Positions 1-12,429 of a DNA stretch of 64,000 nt are shown one piece after another (the stretch's first letter is position 1; each line of letters begins with the position of its first letter). The position numbers and the translations under genes were made by a program. This DNA is from Garcia nutans (Eukaryota; Streptophyta; Magnoliopsida; Malpighiales; Euphorbiaceae). The notes under the pieces are model-generated. The model saw nothing but the letters and a program-made list of their open reading frames with translations, did no database searches and was not told where the DNA came from. Location: the NCBI GenBank assembly GCA_947685225.1, contig CANTUV010000039.1, positions 32,232,001 through 32,296,000 of the forward strand, given 5' to 3'.

Positions 1-2071
1 CATGATTTTCTTAGTGTCCATTTTTAAATTTTGTTGGATTTTGAAGATTATCGAGCTTGACAATACGAATATTGAACTCAATAATCATCATATCCTTATG
101 GTTGCATTTTACATCTTATCCTATGGTTCTTGAATATGCACCATATCGTGGCTACATAATGTGTTATTTACACTTTCTTAGCTATCCAACTCTTATTTAC
201 ATATAAAACCCTTGTTTTGTTGCAAGATTTTATGAAAACAAGTTTGAAAAAAATTCATTTATGGTAAAGTATGCAAAATATCAAGAAAATTGATGAATAT
301 TGTCAAGTTTGATAGTAAAACTATTGAGCTCAACAATGATCATCTAGCATATAAGATGATTTTTAGTGCTAATCTTTTAAATTTACACATCGATAATCCA
401 ATTAAACAATCTCTTATGCATTATTATCCAGCCATTTAGTTGTCCTAGCAGTCAAAAACTTTGTTTTTCTTGGATAAAGCCTAGAAGTCTATGATTATTT
501 AAAGTTCCTTAGCCTTGTTCATGATAAAGGTCGTATTAATCCATTAATATATTTCCTATAAGTTACGTCAAAGTTCTTCTGATTGGTTGTGTATTATGAA
601 ATTTTTGGTTGATTCATATCATTTAAAAATATTTAGAAACATCAATAATAGCTCAAATGTAGCTTTTGAAAGTTTTACATTCTTTAGGAACAAGTTACTA
701 GTTAAGGGTTTTGACCTGTAGATTTATTTACTTTGGGTGGTCCACTCTTGCTTTGATTGGTTGGGTTGTGTTGTTGATGTGTTAGGTTGCTTACTAGACC
801 TTTTTACTGCTAAGAATAGTGTTTTTTATTAGTCTTTGTTTTTTTTCCAAAAGGTGTACTGCACCTTCCTTTTATCGACAAATGATAATTGCAAGGGAGA
901 AAAAATTATTGAGTTCGACAATTATGAATTATCAAGCATGGAAATCTGTAACTTTGTGTAGTTATTCATGTTTAGCTCCTTAGTTTTGATATTTGGCGAC
1001 CTTAATAATTCCTAAAAATTATCAAAGTAGATAGCAAGATTATCAAACTCAACAAATTTCGAAGAATTATGCAAGGTGCCAAATTTAGGTGTCTACAGTA
1101 TCTTGTATTGAAATCTCTTTCCAAAGTTCTTTTTGGCTAGTCATAGAAAATTTATTATCACTATATGTGACGTGAACCATCGGTATACTAAATTGGGGAT
1201 CCCCTCAGCTTTGCGCGTGATATCAATCCCTTAGAAGATGAAATCTAATCCTTGCCAAGTTCGCAACCCAAATCCAATATGTGAAAGAGAACCTTGGAAT
1301 TAAATCTATCAACAAAGTGGTTAACTCTGAAAATAGAGAAACCTTGATTCAATGGGAACCAAGAACAAGAGATAAATCTCTTCAATGAACAAAAGTTCTT
1401 AATTTTTATTAATCCATTCAACCATCCTCATTCAATAAAAAATAAGAGATATTTATAGCCTCTAATAATTAACCCTAAATCTAGTTACAAAAGGATAAAA
1501 GAAATATTAACAAATTATTCAAATCCTACCAAAATAAGGAAATAGAATTAATCTAAAATTCATGCAGAAAATTGGAAGCCAATTATCTATTTGATAAATG
1601 CAGAATCTGGGCTTGAGCTCTTCATAAGAATTGTATCTCTAGAAGTTTATATGGCTTTAGGCTTTTGAATCACTCAATTTGGGCTTTAGAAGCTCAAGTT
1701 ATGGCCTTTGGAAATGAACTAATATGGATAAAAAAAATACTAATCCGATATGATTATGTGGTCTTAAATTTGAACAGATGTTTGGAGGCCCAAACAAACT
1801 CTGCTCTATACAATTAAGCCCATTATGGAAAGCTAAAAAAGTCTTCTAACAATGTCTTGAGGATTTCTTTCTCATTCTGGAACTCTAGAATCTTTAAATT
1901 CTTAAGTAAATCTTCAAAGGACAAATCTGCCCAAGTCTGAAAATTACATAATATACTTCTTTTAAGTTCTTTCTCCTCTAATGCTTCCTTTATCAACAAT
2001 CCAATCCTTGAATTCAACCTCATGCTTAGTTTTTAAAAATCTTTAAAGTTTCTTTTAAGTTCTTTCCCACA
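1..2071. other. AT-rich DNA with no recognisable gene
   Basis: I find no convincing coding region, RNA gene or repeat boundary here. A 66-residue open frame on the - strand at 1823-2023 lies just downstream of the Athila-like fragment and shows no motif I recognise; it may be part of the same decayed element. The string GTGTCTACAG near 1089 resembles the reverse complement of an LTR start (TGTAGACAC), but I could not find a partner end. Confidence 0.4.
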
Positions 2072-2398
2072 TCAATATTTGAATGCCCCATCCATGTGAA
2101 AACCCCAAATCTTAGCGAAGTCATCCAAACTCACCATAAAAGGGTGATAAAACAACCTAATGTACACACCATAGAAACCCACCACACTATTTTAGCTCTT
2201 TTTTGCTCTTAAGGTGATCAAAAACTCCCTTGTCAAACTAGGATACCCAACTTCATGAGGAAACACAAAGGTCCTCCAACCTAAATTTTCTAGGTAGCCC
2301 ATGATCTCATCTCCCACCACTAACTTCTCTAACATATAGTCATTAGGAATCATATTTTCCTGGATATCCTTTTTTCTTAAATATGTAATACTTGAATC
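2072..2398 (-). pseudogene. Athila ORF1-like / putative plant transposon protein fragment
   Basis: On the - strand one frame reads about 108 codons with a single internal stop (TAA). Its first part contains a GYLENLGWRTF segment followed by LTREFLITL. After the stop it contains FYGVYIRLFYHPFMVSLDDF and IWGF. In plant Athila-type elements the ORF1/gag product has this order: a GW-F stretch, a T-REF-L stretch, then an LDDF-GF block. Identification is by pattern memory, not by alignment. The fragment is short, has no flanking LTR that I can pair with it, and no pol follows, so it is a relic. It could instead belong to the related putative plant transposon protein family. Confidence 0.5.
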
Positions 2399-3597
2399 AT
2401 TTGATTGTATCTATGTGATGGGGTTTATGGATTTTCTCACCTTTTCTATAAGGAGGAGGAGATGGAGGCTCTTGTGGTTAGTATTCCCTTTCTTTTTTTC
2501 TTTTTAGACATATTTCTATTTAGGGGAGGAAGAGGGTAGTATTGACTTAGGGGTCATGGTTCTCAAGCATTCTCAATCACCACACACAAAGCAACTAAAG
2601 AGAACAAAAAGAAAGGTAGAGAATGAGAGAAGTTCTTCACAAATTATTCAAAGAGATTCTTCAATACTTGAAAGAGATGAAACTTCAAATAATTAGTTAA
2701 AAGTGCTTTTAAGAATCCAAAAGCTTCAAAAGATGGTAGAGGAATGTTTTAAGAAAAATAAAGTTATTTTGAGTTTAGAAGAGTAGAAAAGTTTTAAAAA
2801 TAAGTTAAAATTCAATTTATATATGCAAAAGGAAAAAACTAGCAGTTTTAGAATGTTTAAGGGAAAAATTGGAATTTTTGCAGAGTTATAACAACTATTT
2901 ATTTTTCAGAGAAAATTATGTTGTATAACCGCATTCAACCTAATCAGACTATGAGACTTGTAAAATTTTAGCTCTCACAACCATCTCAAGCCAAGTGCAA
3001 CCATGAAGGTCACTACCATTAGACAAAGGGAAAAAATTGAATTTTTGTGGGTAGATTTCCTTCTTTGTGACTACGTGTTTCACGACCAGGATAGTTTTTC
3101 CAAGTCTTGAAAATTGTGACCGTGCGAAGGCAGATCTAATTGCATATTAGAGGTCAAAAACCAAAAAACTGCAGAAAATTTTTGAAAACAAAATTTTGAA
3201 TGTGGACTTTTTATGCAAGATTAAAATAGTTATAGTTGATAAATTTGTGCATGTAAAAATATTTCTTTTACATGTTTTTCAAATTCAATCAACAAAACAC
3301 AAATTTACACATAATGAACATACAAAGTCACATATAACTACAATAAAACATCAAATTAAGCACCAAAAACAAATCAAACCACATAATCATATCAAAATCA
3401 CCATAAAACATATAAAATGCATATGTATGATGCAAGTGTCATACATATGTATGGTGCTTCCATCAAACATCTTAATATTTTGTTATATAAAATTTAATAT
3501 TTCTTCCCTAAGGGGTTTTATGAAAATATTTGCTAATTGTTTATAAGTGTACCACATTACGGTTTTGAACATTATCCCTTAAAAAGTTATGCCTAAT
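2399..3597. other. AT-rich intergenic or degraded repeat DNA
   Basis: No gene is supported. The + strand frame at 3196-3546 (116 codons) is low-complexity, rich in His, Ile and Lys from CA/AT-rich DNA, and ends at the solo LTR. I treat it as chance. Confidence 0.4.
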
Positions 3598-5773
3598 TGT
3601 GAGCGGAGATTTTTGCCCCCACTCCCGGTGGAATGGTTCTTGCGACTTCGGCACTGTTTAGGCTCAGGGCCTTAGAGAACACGGACCTAAGTCCGGAGAA
3701 AATGGAGTCGCCACCTGGACGGGCCTGGAAAAAGAAAGGGGTAGATGACTCGATTCCTAAGGAATCCCCAACCCCCTAATGGGTTCAAAAAGTTGGGTAC
3801 GTGTGGGGAAGGTGAGAAATGGCCCAGCACCCAGACAACGCCCGGTTCATTGGAACCAGACTCCTTTACAGGTCTTAATATTATAAAATTCTTAAATATA
3901 ATCACATTATCCATACTACACACAATAAAAAGAAAGCATCATTACATTAAAATCAAAGCAATGTCCAAACAAAACAAAACAAATAAACGGACACCCATCC
4001 AAAGATGGAAACATGTCCTTACATGACATGCCTAGATAGGACACCCACCGAAAGGTAGAAACATGCCCTTTACATTGGTTCTAAAGTAGAAAAGCAAATT
4101 AAATTACATGATATTCAACTAATGAGGTACCCACCAAGTGGAAACATACCTCTTATAACATTTGGAAATCTAAATAAATTGATAAAAGTAAATAACCATT
4201 CATCATAAACAAATCATTCATCAAAGGTATTGAATAGAAAGTAAACATCCATCCATGATAAATTAAATAAACCAAGTATTAAAGTTAAATAAATTAAAGC
4301 ATATAAAATAAATCAAAGCATAATCAAATATAAAATTAAATAAAGCAAATAAAAGTCCAATTATAGCTACTGTGACTTTTTTATGGAATTAAAATAGATT
4401 GAGGATTTTATGTTTTAAAAGGTTGGTAAAACTCTTTGATTAAACAAATTAAGGTTTGAATGGTGAAATCATGAAACTAGGGTTTTGGACACTTTAAAAT
4501 ACTTTTGGTTCATGGTTTTAAATGGTGATTTCAAGCTTACTGTGTAAATTTAGAATATTTATGGTTTTATGGTTTTTAAAGTTTTAAAGGATTAAAGTTT
4601 AGAAAAAGTTAGGGTTTAAGGTTTTAAAGGGGTTAAAGTTTACTATTTTAGTTTTGGAAGTTTAATTAGGGTTTTAGAATTTAAAATTAGGGTCTCGGGT
4701 GATGAATTGGCTTTTAGAATTTGGAAATCAATTTGATAATTTTATGAAGTTCTATGAATTTAAACAAATGGATTAAAGTTTTTATAAATAGAAAAGATGT
4801 TTTTTAAAGGTTTTTTGAAAGAAACAGTACCAAGTTAAAAGTTTTGAAAGAAACAGAATTAAATTTTGGTTTTGTTGAAAAACATGTTCAATTAAGGTTT
4901 TAAGATTTTGAAAAGATAAAAATAACAATTTTAAGTCTTTTTGGAAAATAAAGTAATGTAATTAGTGTTTTTAAACTTTGAACAAAGGGAATTAAGGTTT
5001 TGGGGTTTTTGAATTAAAAAACATCATTTATTAGTTAATGCTACTGTGTAAAATATAAAGAAATTAGAATTTCGTACCTTTTTTTTTGTAAGTTGCACCA
5101 AAATTGCTTCTTGGATGAACAAGCTCCAAAAACTAGCCTTTTTGCCTTTTGAATCCCTTAAATCGTGTTTCTGCTACTTTAAAAATCAATTGAATTCAAG
5201 TTTTTCCTTCACGGATTTGGATTTCCCTCCTACTGTCCAATTTTTGTCCCCTTCGGCCTCCCCTAAGTTGATTGCCTTTGGTCCTTATTTATAGAGGTTT
5301 CATATGGTTTATTCCTAATTAATCACGGCAAATAATATTGATAAGAAAAGGAAACTGAAACCTAATTAAATTAGGTTTCGAAAAATTTGCGTCGGAAAAA
5401 TTGCGCTGCCGAAAAAAATTACCGCAGGAAAAAATGCGCTGGCAAAAAAATTTGCCGCAGCTGGCTGCTGTAGCTCTCGCAAAACGGGCCCTTAGGCCAT
5501 TTCGCCCGCAGGAAATTCCTGCGGACGAAATGCCCATGGGCCCGCGCTGACTTTCGGCGATGATTTTTTCGTCACCGATTTTTTTTGTTATTTTTGTTAT
5601 TATTTTTGAATTTTTATTCATTTTACCATTTTTTACTAAAATAAATATTAAAATTAATTAAGATACAATAAAAATTATTTTGGACTAACTAAAATATATC
5701 GGACAACATGAAAATTATTTTAGACTAATTAAAATATATTAGACCGGACCGGGTAAAAAATTAAGGGTCTACA
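3598..5773 (-). mobile_element. Solo LTR of the Tat-like TGTAGACCC family
   Basis: In the - orientation the unit begins TGTAGACCCTTAA and ends CTCCGCTCACA, about 2.18 kb, with TG/CA termini. It is flanked by the 5-bp target-site duplication CTAAT at 3593-3597 and 5774-5778. No primer site or internal region follows on either side, so this is a solo LTR left by recombination between two LTRs. It shares with the LTRs at 22848, 27661, 36418, 54269 and 55915 a TATA box, a GC-rich U3 segment, a downstream stretch rich in AAACCCTAA-like motifs, and a conserved last 350 bp. Short open frames on both strands near 3687-4026 recur in each copy because this end of the LTR is conserved; I do not regard them as genes. 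Confidence 0.92.
5286..5293 (-). promoter_or_regulatory. TATA box of the solo LTR
   Basis: TATAAATA on the - strand, about 480 bp from the LTR start, at the position conserved in the other family copies. It marks the U3/R boundary region. Confidence 0.6.
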
Positions 5774-6477
5774 CTAATGTTTATATGTTTTAATCTAGAA
5801 TGGTAGATGGGATTTTTAAATAGATTAATGACACTAGTATTGTAATATTTGATGGGAATGTGGTCAATAGTTTGTCCATAATCTAGCAATCATTACTTTA
5901 TCTAAAAAACATGAGTGCAACAAAAGCATGCTGCTACATATATATATAAAATTTTATTGGTTAGTAAAAATTAACTTTTATAAGTTAATATATATATATA
6001 TACATTTTCATATCAATTAATATAATTTTTACTTTTAAAAAATATATTATTCAAATTGTTATTTTCTAGAAATTCTTCTTTTTTTTATCTCTCTCTTCTT
6101 TCAGTCATTTTTTCTTTATATAAAACACAGTTATAATTTTTTTGGGCTAATCCTCTCCTCTTTTATCTCTTTCTTTTTTTGCATAGTTTCAAAGGAACTT
6201 AAAAGCTTTCTTGGTGTAAGTTTCTTATTTTATTTTTTATTTTTATATCATTAGATTCATTATTTTTTTATATACCAAATATATAGTTATACTCAATAAT
6301 CCATATGTATAGAATTATAATTATATAATCCACAAAATATCTATTTCATTTCACTCTTGTTTATTGTTTTGGAGATAAAAATTTTCAAAATCTCATTTTT
6401 TCTTGTTAATTTATACAATTGATGGGTGAAACTAAAATATATTAATAAGTAATAAATTTATTATTGTATAGTAGAAA
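5774..6477. other. AT-rich spacer with (TA)n tracts
   Basis: Contains short TA microsatellites (around 5939-6003) and T-rich runs. No gene or element boundary seen. Confidence 0.4.
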
Positions 6478-6913
6478 TGTAATGCCCCAATTTTGTTAAT
6501 ATATATATATATATATTGTTTGGTAGGGATAAGGGAGATTTAGATGAGAAAGATGCTATGGATATAAATGAAATACATATTACATATAATTTTTTTTGAA
6601 GCCACATATTACATATAAATTGTTAAAAGGTAAAAATTAAAAGTGGTGAAAGTTAAAAATAAAAAATGGATGATGATGGAAAAGTAAATCTCTAGAAAAC
6701 TTGATCATCTTCTTCTTTCTTCATTCTCTTTTGTCAACCTCCATAGGCAAGTAAGGGAGAGTGTTCTAATCTCATCATTCATCCAATTTTAAGAAGGTTT
6801 TTCAAGAATAGAAGATAGCTTTGGTGATAATTGAATTATTAGGTAAGTTTCCTTTAACTTTTGATGAGTTTCTTTAAATAGGATTTTAAGAGAGTTGTTG
6901 TATAATTGTTCAA
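6478..6913 (+). mobile_element. LTR F, first segment (Tekay/Del-type ends)
   Basis: Begins TGTAATGCCCCAATTTTG, matching the start of the other TGTAA-type LTRs in the window (31609 on +, 39503 and 15884 on -). It is interrupted by the LINE at 6914 and by chromovirus E at 8509. The continuation resumes at 7936 and at 18941. Its 3' end, which should read GGTGTTACA, is not found. Confidence 0.6.
6897..6913. repeat. LINE target-site duplication, left copy
   Basis: GTTGTATAATTGTTCAA here matches GTTGTATAATTATTCAA at 7919-7935, one mismatch in 17. It brackets the LINE exactly. Confidence 0.85.
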
Positions 6914-7918
6914 CAACAACAACAACTAAGCCTTAGTCCCAAACAAGTTGGGGTCGGCTGTATGGATCCTCAACAAAATAAGCTCAAAAGACACCAAAAA
7001 AAGATACTCCAACCTTAGGCCCCTTCCAAGACACGGATTTTACGTCTCCATTCAAGTCTGTCATTAATCAAATCCACATCAAGATCTAAGGCACGTAAGC
7101 CTCTTGCTATCACCTCATTCCACACAGTTCTAGGTCTTCCACGACCTCTAGCCCCCTCAATCAACAAATTCTCACACTTACGAACTGCAACATTAGGAGG
7201 TCTTCTTAAAACATGCCCATACCATCTAAGTCTTCCTTCCCTCACCTTATCTCCGACATCCGCTACTTGGACTTTTTGTCGAATATGAACATTCTTAATT
7301 TTGTCCAGTATGGTATGTCCACACATCCATCTTAGCATCCTCATTTCTGCCACACTCATCTTATGCAAATGTTGTCCCGTTGGTGCCCAACACTCACTAC
7401 CATAGAGCATCGCAGGTCTAACAACCGTCCTATTGAATTTACCTTTCATTTTCAGAGGTATTTTCTTATCACATAGAACCCCAGTCGCACCCTTCCACTT
7501 CAACCACCCTACCTGTATTCTATGAGCCACATCTTCATCTATACGGCCATCATTCTGGAATACCGAACCCAAATATTTGAACTGCGTGGTTTTAGGAACC
7601 AAAACTCCATCCAACTTAACCTCATGTTCCTGCTTCTTCCTTAGACTGAACTCACAGTGCATATATTCCATTTTACTCCTACTTAAGTTAAAACCCTTGT
7701 CCTCGAGGGTTTTTCTCCACACTTCCAACTTACGGTTTACACCAGCACTAGTCTCATCAATTAAAATAATGTCATCAGCAAACAACATACATCAAGGAAC
7801 ATCGTCTTGTATGCTTCTGGTTAGCTCGTCCATAACCAGGGTAAATAAATATGGACTCATGGCCGAACCTTGATGCAATCCGGTAGTCATGGGGAAAGCC
7901 TCAGTGTCTCCACCAGGT
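6914..7918 (-). mobile_element. 5'-truncated RTE-type LINE
   Basis: A 1.0-kb non-LTR retrotransposon on the - strand. Its 3' end is a (TTG)n tail (CAACAACAAC on + at 6914), preceded by the widely repeated plant tail that reads TCCCAAACAAGTTGGGGT on +. A 17-bp TSD flanks it. Only the C-terminal part of the reverse transcriptase remains, as expected from incomplete target-primed reverse transcription. The simple-repeat tail and the lack of poly(A) fit the RTE clade rather than L1. Confidence 0.9.
7015..7918 (-). pseudogene. LINE reverse transcriptase, C-terminal part
   Basis: The frame enters at the truncation point and shows the RT motif GLHQGSAMSPYLF, then the catalytic box FADD in MLFADDIIL (about 7760-7788), then the thumb/C-terminal region ending LEWRRKIRVLEGA. 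A single stop (TGA) lies four codons before the FADD box, where family members have Trp, so it is a TGG to TGA change. From the Met just after it, 257 codons are open. The protein would lack the endonuclease domain and the first RT motifs, so it cannot act alone. It probably arose dead by 5' truncation rather than decaying later. Confidence 0.88.
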
Positions 7919-7935
7919 GTTGTATAATTATTCAA

Positions 7936-8508
7936 AAGAAATAAAATAAAGTTATTTGATATAGAAGTGATGATTCTAAATTTTGATTATTGATTGAATA
8001 AGGTTAACTAAGGTTTGGAGAAGTGAGGTGTAAGTTAGGGTTATGGCTAATTTGGGATTAGGTGTAGTTTAATGAGTTCTAATGTGTTTGTATGTGTTTT
8101 AATGTTGTGTTTAAAATTATAATTGAATAGGAGTTGAGTGAAGTGATATTGGTTAATTAAGGAGTAGAAAACCACTTTTTGAAAGTGGAAGGTGTTGGAG
8201 AAGTAGACTTGGTAGGAGCTATTCTTTTATTTTGGGCTTCAAAAAGGTTAGTACATACTTTGATAATGATGTTCTTGTGGTTTGCATTTATTTGAATGAA
8301 TATTTGTGGTTTGGTGCAAGTTTGGTGAACCACGGGCATGGCCATAAGGAGGACACAGCCGTGGGCTCTGATTTGACTCTGCTGCATAAAAATTTGAAAA
8401 GGGGGTAGTGTTGGATCGAAACACACGAACATGTCCTTTGAGGTTACACAACTGTGTTCTTGATTCTTGAATTAATTGCAAATGTTGTTTTAAAAGACAG
8501 CAATATGT
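7936..8508 (+). mobile_element. LTR F, second segment
   Basis: Continuation of LTR F between the LINE TSD and chromovirus E. Includes GGGCATGGCC and CACAGCCGTGGGC motifs of the kind repeated in other TGTAA-type LTRs here. Small - strand frames at 8157-8481 have no recognisable motif. Confidence 0.5.
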
Positions 8509-10599
8509 TGTAATGTTTAAATTTTAAATACTAAACTTTTAATTTAATATTGATAATTGATAGTGAATTGTGATATAAGTGGTATGGATAAGTGATGTAA
8601 ATAGTGGATCTTAAAAATTTAATGAAGAAATTATGTATTTTTATGGTCTTACAAGATTAAAAATTGAATTAGAATCAAAGGATAAGAAAGAGGGTGCACC
8701 ATAGCTAAGATGAGATTAGCCATACTAGATTAAGCTGTATATATATACATGTGACAGGTGTGTGTATGTGTAGAAGTTTCTTTCTTCTTCTTCCTTCTTT
8801 CATCTTCATCCACGCATACCACCACCTTCTTTACCAAAACTCCTCTTTTCTTCCTTCTTTCCAAGATTTTAATCAAAACTTAAGAGAAGATCACATCTAG
8901 ATATAATTTTTTAGAACATTAAGCTAGGAAAGTTGAGATTATCAACAAGTGATTAGAGAAAAAGAAGAGTTTGATGAGGTATGTGCTTATGTATTCATGA
9001 TTTACAACTACTTCAATTTATATGAATTTTATTATTTAAAGTGATTGATTAAGTTATCTTTGATGAGTTTTTACTAAAAAATATTTGATATACTCTCTTT
9101 CTATGACAAAGAAACTAGTTTTCATTCATTCTTACCATATCATTGAATATATTGTGTTTAAGTTGATGAATGTGCGAAATATAGAGTTTAGCTTGACACT
9201 ACCAGTGACAGGGCCATGTCACTGGGCATGTTAACAATACTGTGTTTCAATATTAAGGACAAGACTAGTAACATGCCCGTGTCATTGGGCGTGTCATAGC
9301 TACTGTGATAAAAGATAAAAGACACAGCCAGTGACACTCTCGTGTCGTTGGACGTGTTGTAGCTACTATAACATAAGTTAAATGACACGGCCAGGAATAT
9401 GCCAGTGTCATTAGGCTTGTCAAAGCTTTTGCATGAAATTTCAAACAACACAACCAATGACATGCCCATGCCATTAGGTGTGTTACTTGAGGAAGTTGCC
9501 AAAATAACTTTTGCTTTGTTTTTTTATGTGTAATTCTAGTCGTAAAGATTATAGGTCCACAAAGTGTAAGGATTTCTTTTTGAAGTCAACCTTAACAAGT
9601 AGTGTAACATATTTATTTGAAAATATGATAAAATATGTACAATACCAAATTTTAATCAAAGAACTGTTCCACTTAAGTGTTGTGCATAATTTAATGTTAA
9701 TTAATAACTATTGAATTGTCCAAATCATACTGATTTTAGATCTAGCTTGGGATTGAATGGCTAGCCAAAGGGAGGATATCCAAAGTGATAGTGGGCACTC
9801 CATGCCATCAATGGACACTCTGTGTTATTATACTCAGTGGGCATTCGTGCCATATGGGCCAATGGCAAAAATTTTATACAGTAGGCATTAAATAGCTAAT
9901 AGTGACCCGTTATCCAAATCTAGAATCTGAGTTCAGTGTGTATGGGCATAATAAAAGAGACTATCTACATTTAAAATAATGTGCTATATGGATATTATTG
10001 AATTAACCAATTCTAAATTTAATTGTGCTTAGTGTTTCAAGCTTAAATGAATTTATCAACTTCTTTATTTATTGTTCTACAAGTGGTACTTCCCATTATT
10101 TCTAAATCATTTTATATATGGTTCATTTTTCTTTAATTTTTCTTGCATATTATGAATGCATAAGCACCACTAAGCTTTGCTTAGCGTGTTAGAATTTTTT
10201 TTTGATGCGCAAATCAAACTAGAAGAGTTGATACTACAGAGTGAAAGATATATGTTCCGGGTCAACTGTATCACCAAGGTTCAATGAACAATGTAGTAAA
10301 TATTGTATTCTGTATAGTTCACATGGTAGTTCTTTATAATTTTGTGAGATAGTTGTGAAAATTTGAGAGTAATTTGAGAATTGTAATATTGTAAATTAAC
10401 ACTATAAGCTCTTAGTAGATTAACAGATATATGTTTGTAATATAGGACTGGTTATAATAGTTCTTTTGAAAGTTTAAAAACTACATTAATACATAAAAGT
10501 ATTTTGGTTTAATTTTTCTGATATGTAAGTAGACTAGTGTGAATGTTAAGTGATATCTCCTATGTAGTTAAGTGTATGTACTATGTAGGGGGTGTTACA
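8509..10599 (+). repeat. 5' LTR of chromovirus E
   Basis: Starts TGTAATGTTTAAATTTT, ends GGGGGTGTTACA. Contains a block (about 9190-9480) of GACACG/CGTGTC inverted motifs spaced tens of bases apart. Matches 16849-18940. Confidence 0.9.
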
Positions 10600-10604
10600 T
10601 TTAG

Positions 10605-10616
10605 TGGCATCAGAGC
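10605..10616 (+). other. Primer-binding site, initiator tRNA-Met type
   Basis: TGGCATCAGAGC lies 5 bp after the 5' LTR. It differs by one base from the TGGTATCAGAGC complement of plant initiator tRNA-Met used by chromoviruses. Confidence 0.85.
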
Positions 10617-10739
10617 AGGTTTAGGCAGTCTTAAGTTTGTGAGTTAAAAGAAAAGAGAAGTACAACTGTCATTTTCTTGTGAACAATATCATTGAATAAA
10701 TATTTGATGCAGTTGATTTTTAATGTTTAACGGTATAAG

Positions 10740-11745
10740 ATGGCCTCTGAATCCCGTCAAGGTGCAGAGGAACAAGCTGCATCCTCACATAGCCAAGCTA
10801 GTGTGGGAAATCAGCAGCCATTTAAACCTTCTGTGGAATAAGTGCCCTTAGATCCCTAATTTGTGAGAAATATGGGGAAGTCTCAGGCAAGTTATAGGAG
10901 CTTCTCCTCCTGCACAACCTCCACCATCAGTGTCCCAAAGATCTCCATTAGAGAGAATTAGAAAATTGGGAGCAGAAGATTTTAAAGCTCGTGATACTGA
11001 TGAGCCTTCGTAGCGGAGTATTGGATGGAGAGGATTGTGAGTGTTTTCGATATTCTGCATTATACTAATGAGGAAAGATTGGAGTGTGTAGTTTCCTCAT
11101 TGCAAGAACAAGCTTATGCCTTGTGGGATACAAAGTAAAAAAGTTTACCCACAGGTAGACTCACTTGGGTATTTTTCCAAGAAGAATTTAAAAAGAAATA
11201 TATTAGTGAGATTTATTTAGAGGAGAAATGCCGGGAGTTTTTATATCTTAAACAAAGACAATCATCTGTGTTTGAATATGAGAGACATTTTGTTCACCTC
11301 AGTAAATATTTTCCAGAGTTAGTTGCATTCAAAGAAGAGAAGTGTAAGCGGTTTGAACAAGGCTTGAACAGTCATATTCGGGTGTATTTAGTAGCGATGA
11401 GGAGTAAAGAGTTTTCCAATCTTGTTAATGCTACAATTTCTATAGAAAATGAGATTAAACAAGAGCAAGGAAGAAGCCAACAAACAAAGAAGGGATTTTC
11501 TAGTGAGCAACAACAAGGTGGCTAGAAAAGATAGAGAAATATTCAAGCCCAAACTTAGGGATCTGGTAGAAGAAGTGGAGCTAATTTTCAAAGGTCTAGA
11601 GGTGGTAGATTTGGAGTGGCTACAGGCTCATCTTCAAGGGCTGTTGCTACACCTTGTTAATATTGTGGTAAGGGCCATGCAAGTGAAGATTGCTGGTATC
11701 AAAAGGGGTTTGCTTGAAATGTGGTTCTTTGGAGCATAAAATTGA
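10740..11745 (+). pseudogene. Chromovirus E gag
   Basis: Begins MASESRQGAEEQAASSHSQ. After several stops and a frame change the typical gag core appears: EYWMERIVSVFDIL, EEFKKKYISEIYLEEKCREF, then FEYERHFVHLSKYFPELVAF and EEKCKRFEQGLNSHIRVYLV (11268-11525 is open). Near 11655-11745 two zinc-knuckle-like motifs follow, one reading YCGKGHASEDC and a second starting CLKCGSLEHKI, separated by a frame change. Gag forms the particle that packages element RNA. Multiple stops and at least two frameshifts make it non-functional. Confidence 0.85.
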
Positions 11746-11871
11746 GATTGTCCAATGATAAAAGAACTAGAAGTTGTTGAAGGACATAGTTTTGTACAGA
11801 GGTCTCAGTCAGGCCGTAGGACAAGTATAGGTGGTCAACCCAGTGTTAGTCAGTAGGGAGGATCTAAAATA

Positions 11872-12250
11872 GTGGATAGACCTCATACTCGAGGCAGTGA
11901 TCCAGTTAGGGCTTATGCCATGAAAGCTGTAGAAGACCAAGATGCTCCTAATGTTATATTTGCTAAATTTTCTTTACTTGGTCTTGATGTGTATGCATTA
12001 TTAGATCCTGGTTCTACACATTCTTATATTTGTACAACTATAGCTTCAGGAAAGAAAATGTGTGTTGATAAACATGATTATGAGATAGAAGTTACTAATC
12101 TCTTAGGCCATAGTGTGAAGGTAAATAGAGTATATCAAAATTTTCCACTTAAAGTTCATGATGTAGAACTGCCTGCTGATTTGATTGAACTTCCATTCCA
12201 TGACTTTGATGTAATCTTTGGAATGGATTAGTTATCCCGACATTAAGCAA
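11872..12250 (+). pseudogene. Chromovirus E aspartic protease
   Basis: Open for 119 codons. The active-site segment reads ALLDPGSTHSYI; families have D-S/T-G at this place, so the catalytic triad is altered to D-P-G, which should abolish protease activity. The C-terminal HDFDVIFGMD is followed by a TAG in place of the usual Trp (GMDWL). It would have cleaved the Gag-Pol polyprotein. It is followed by a degraded linker to the RT. Confidence 0.85.
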
Positions 12251-12429
12251 TTATGGACTACTGTAGTAAAGTTGTATCTTTTAAGATTCCGGGATATGGT
12301 GAAATTGTAGTTCGAGGAGAAAAATAATTTTACCCTTCTAGTTAATATCTACAGCTAAAGCTAGAAAGTTGATTAGGAAGAAGTGTGAAGTTTATCTTGC
12401 TTATGTTAATGATACACGACATTAAAGCA

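Noticed and set aside
3196..3546. 116-codon + strand frame rich in His, Ile and Lys
   Set aside because: Low-complexity AT/CA-rich DNA with no motif and no homolog elsewhere in the window.
3687..4026. Overlapping open frames on both strands at the LTR end, also at 22765-23287, 36507-36765 and 57641-58022
   Set aside because: They recur because the last 350 bp of the LTR is conserved. Frames differ in length between copies, have no domain, and lie inside the transcribed LTR.
7577..7873. 98-codon + strand frame over the LINE
   Set aside because: Antisense shadow of the reverse transcriptase on the - strand.
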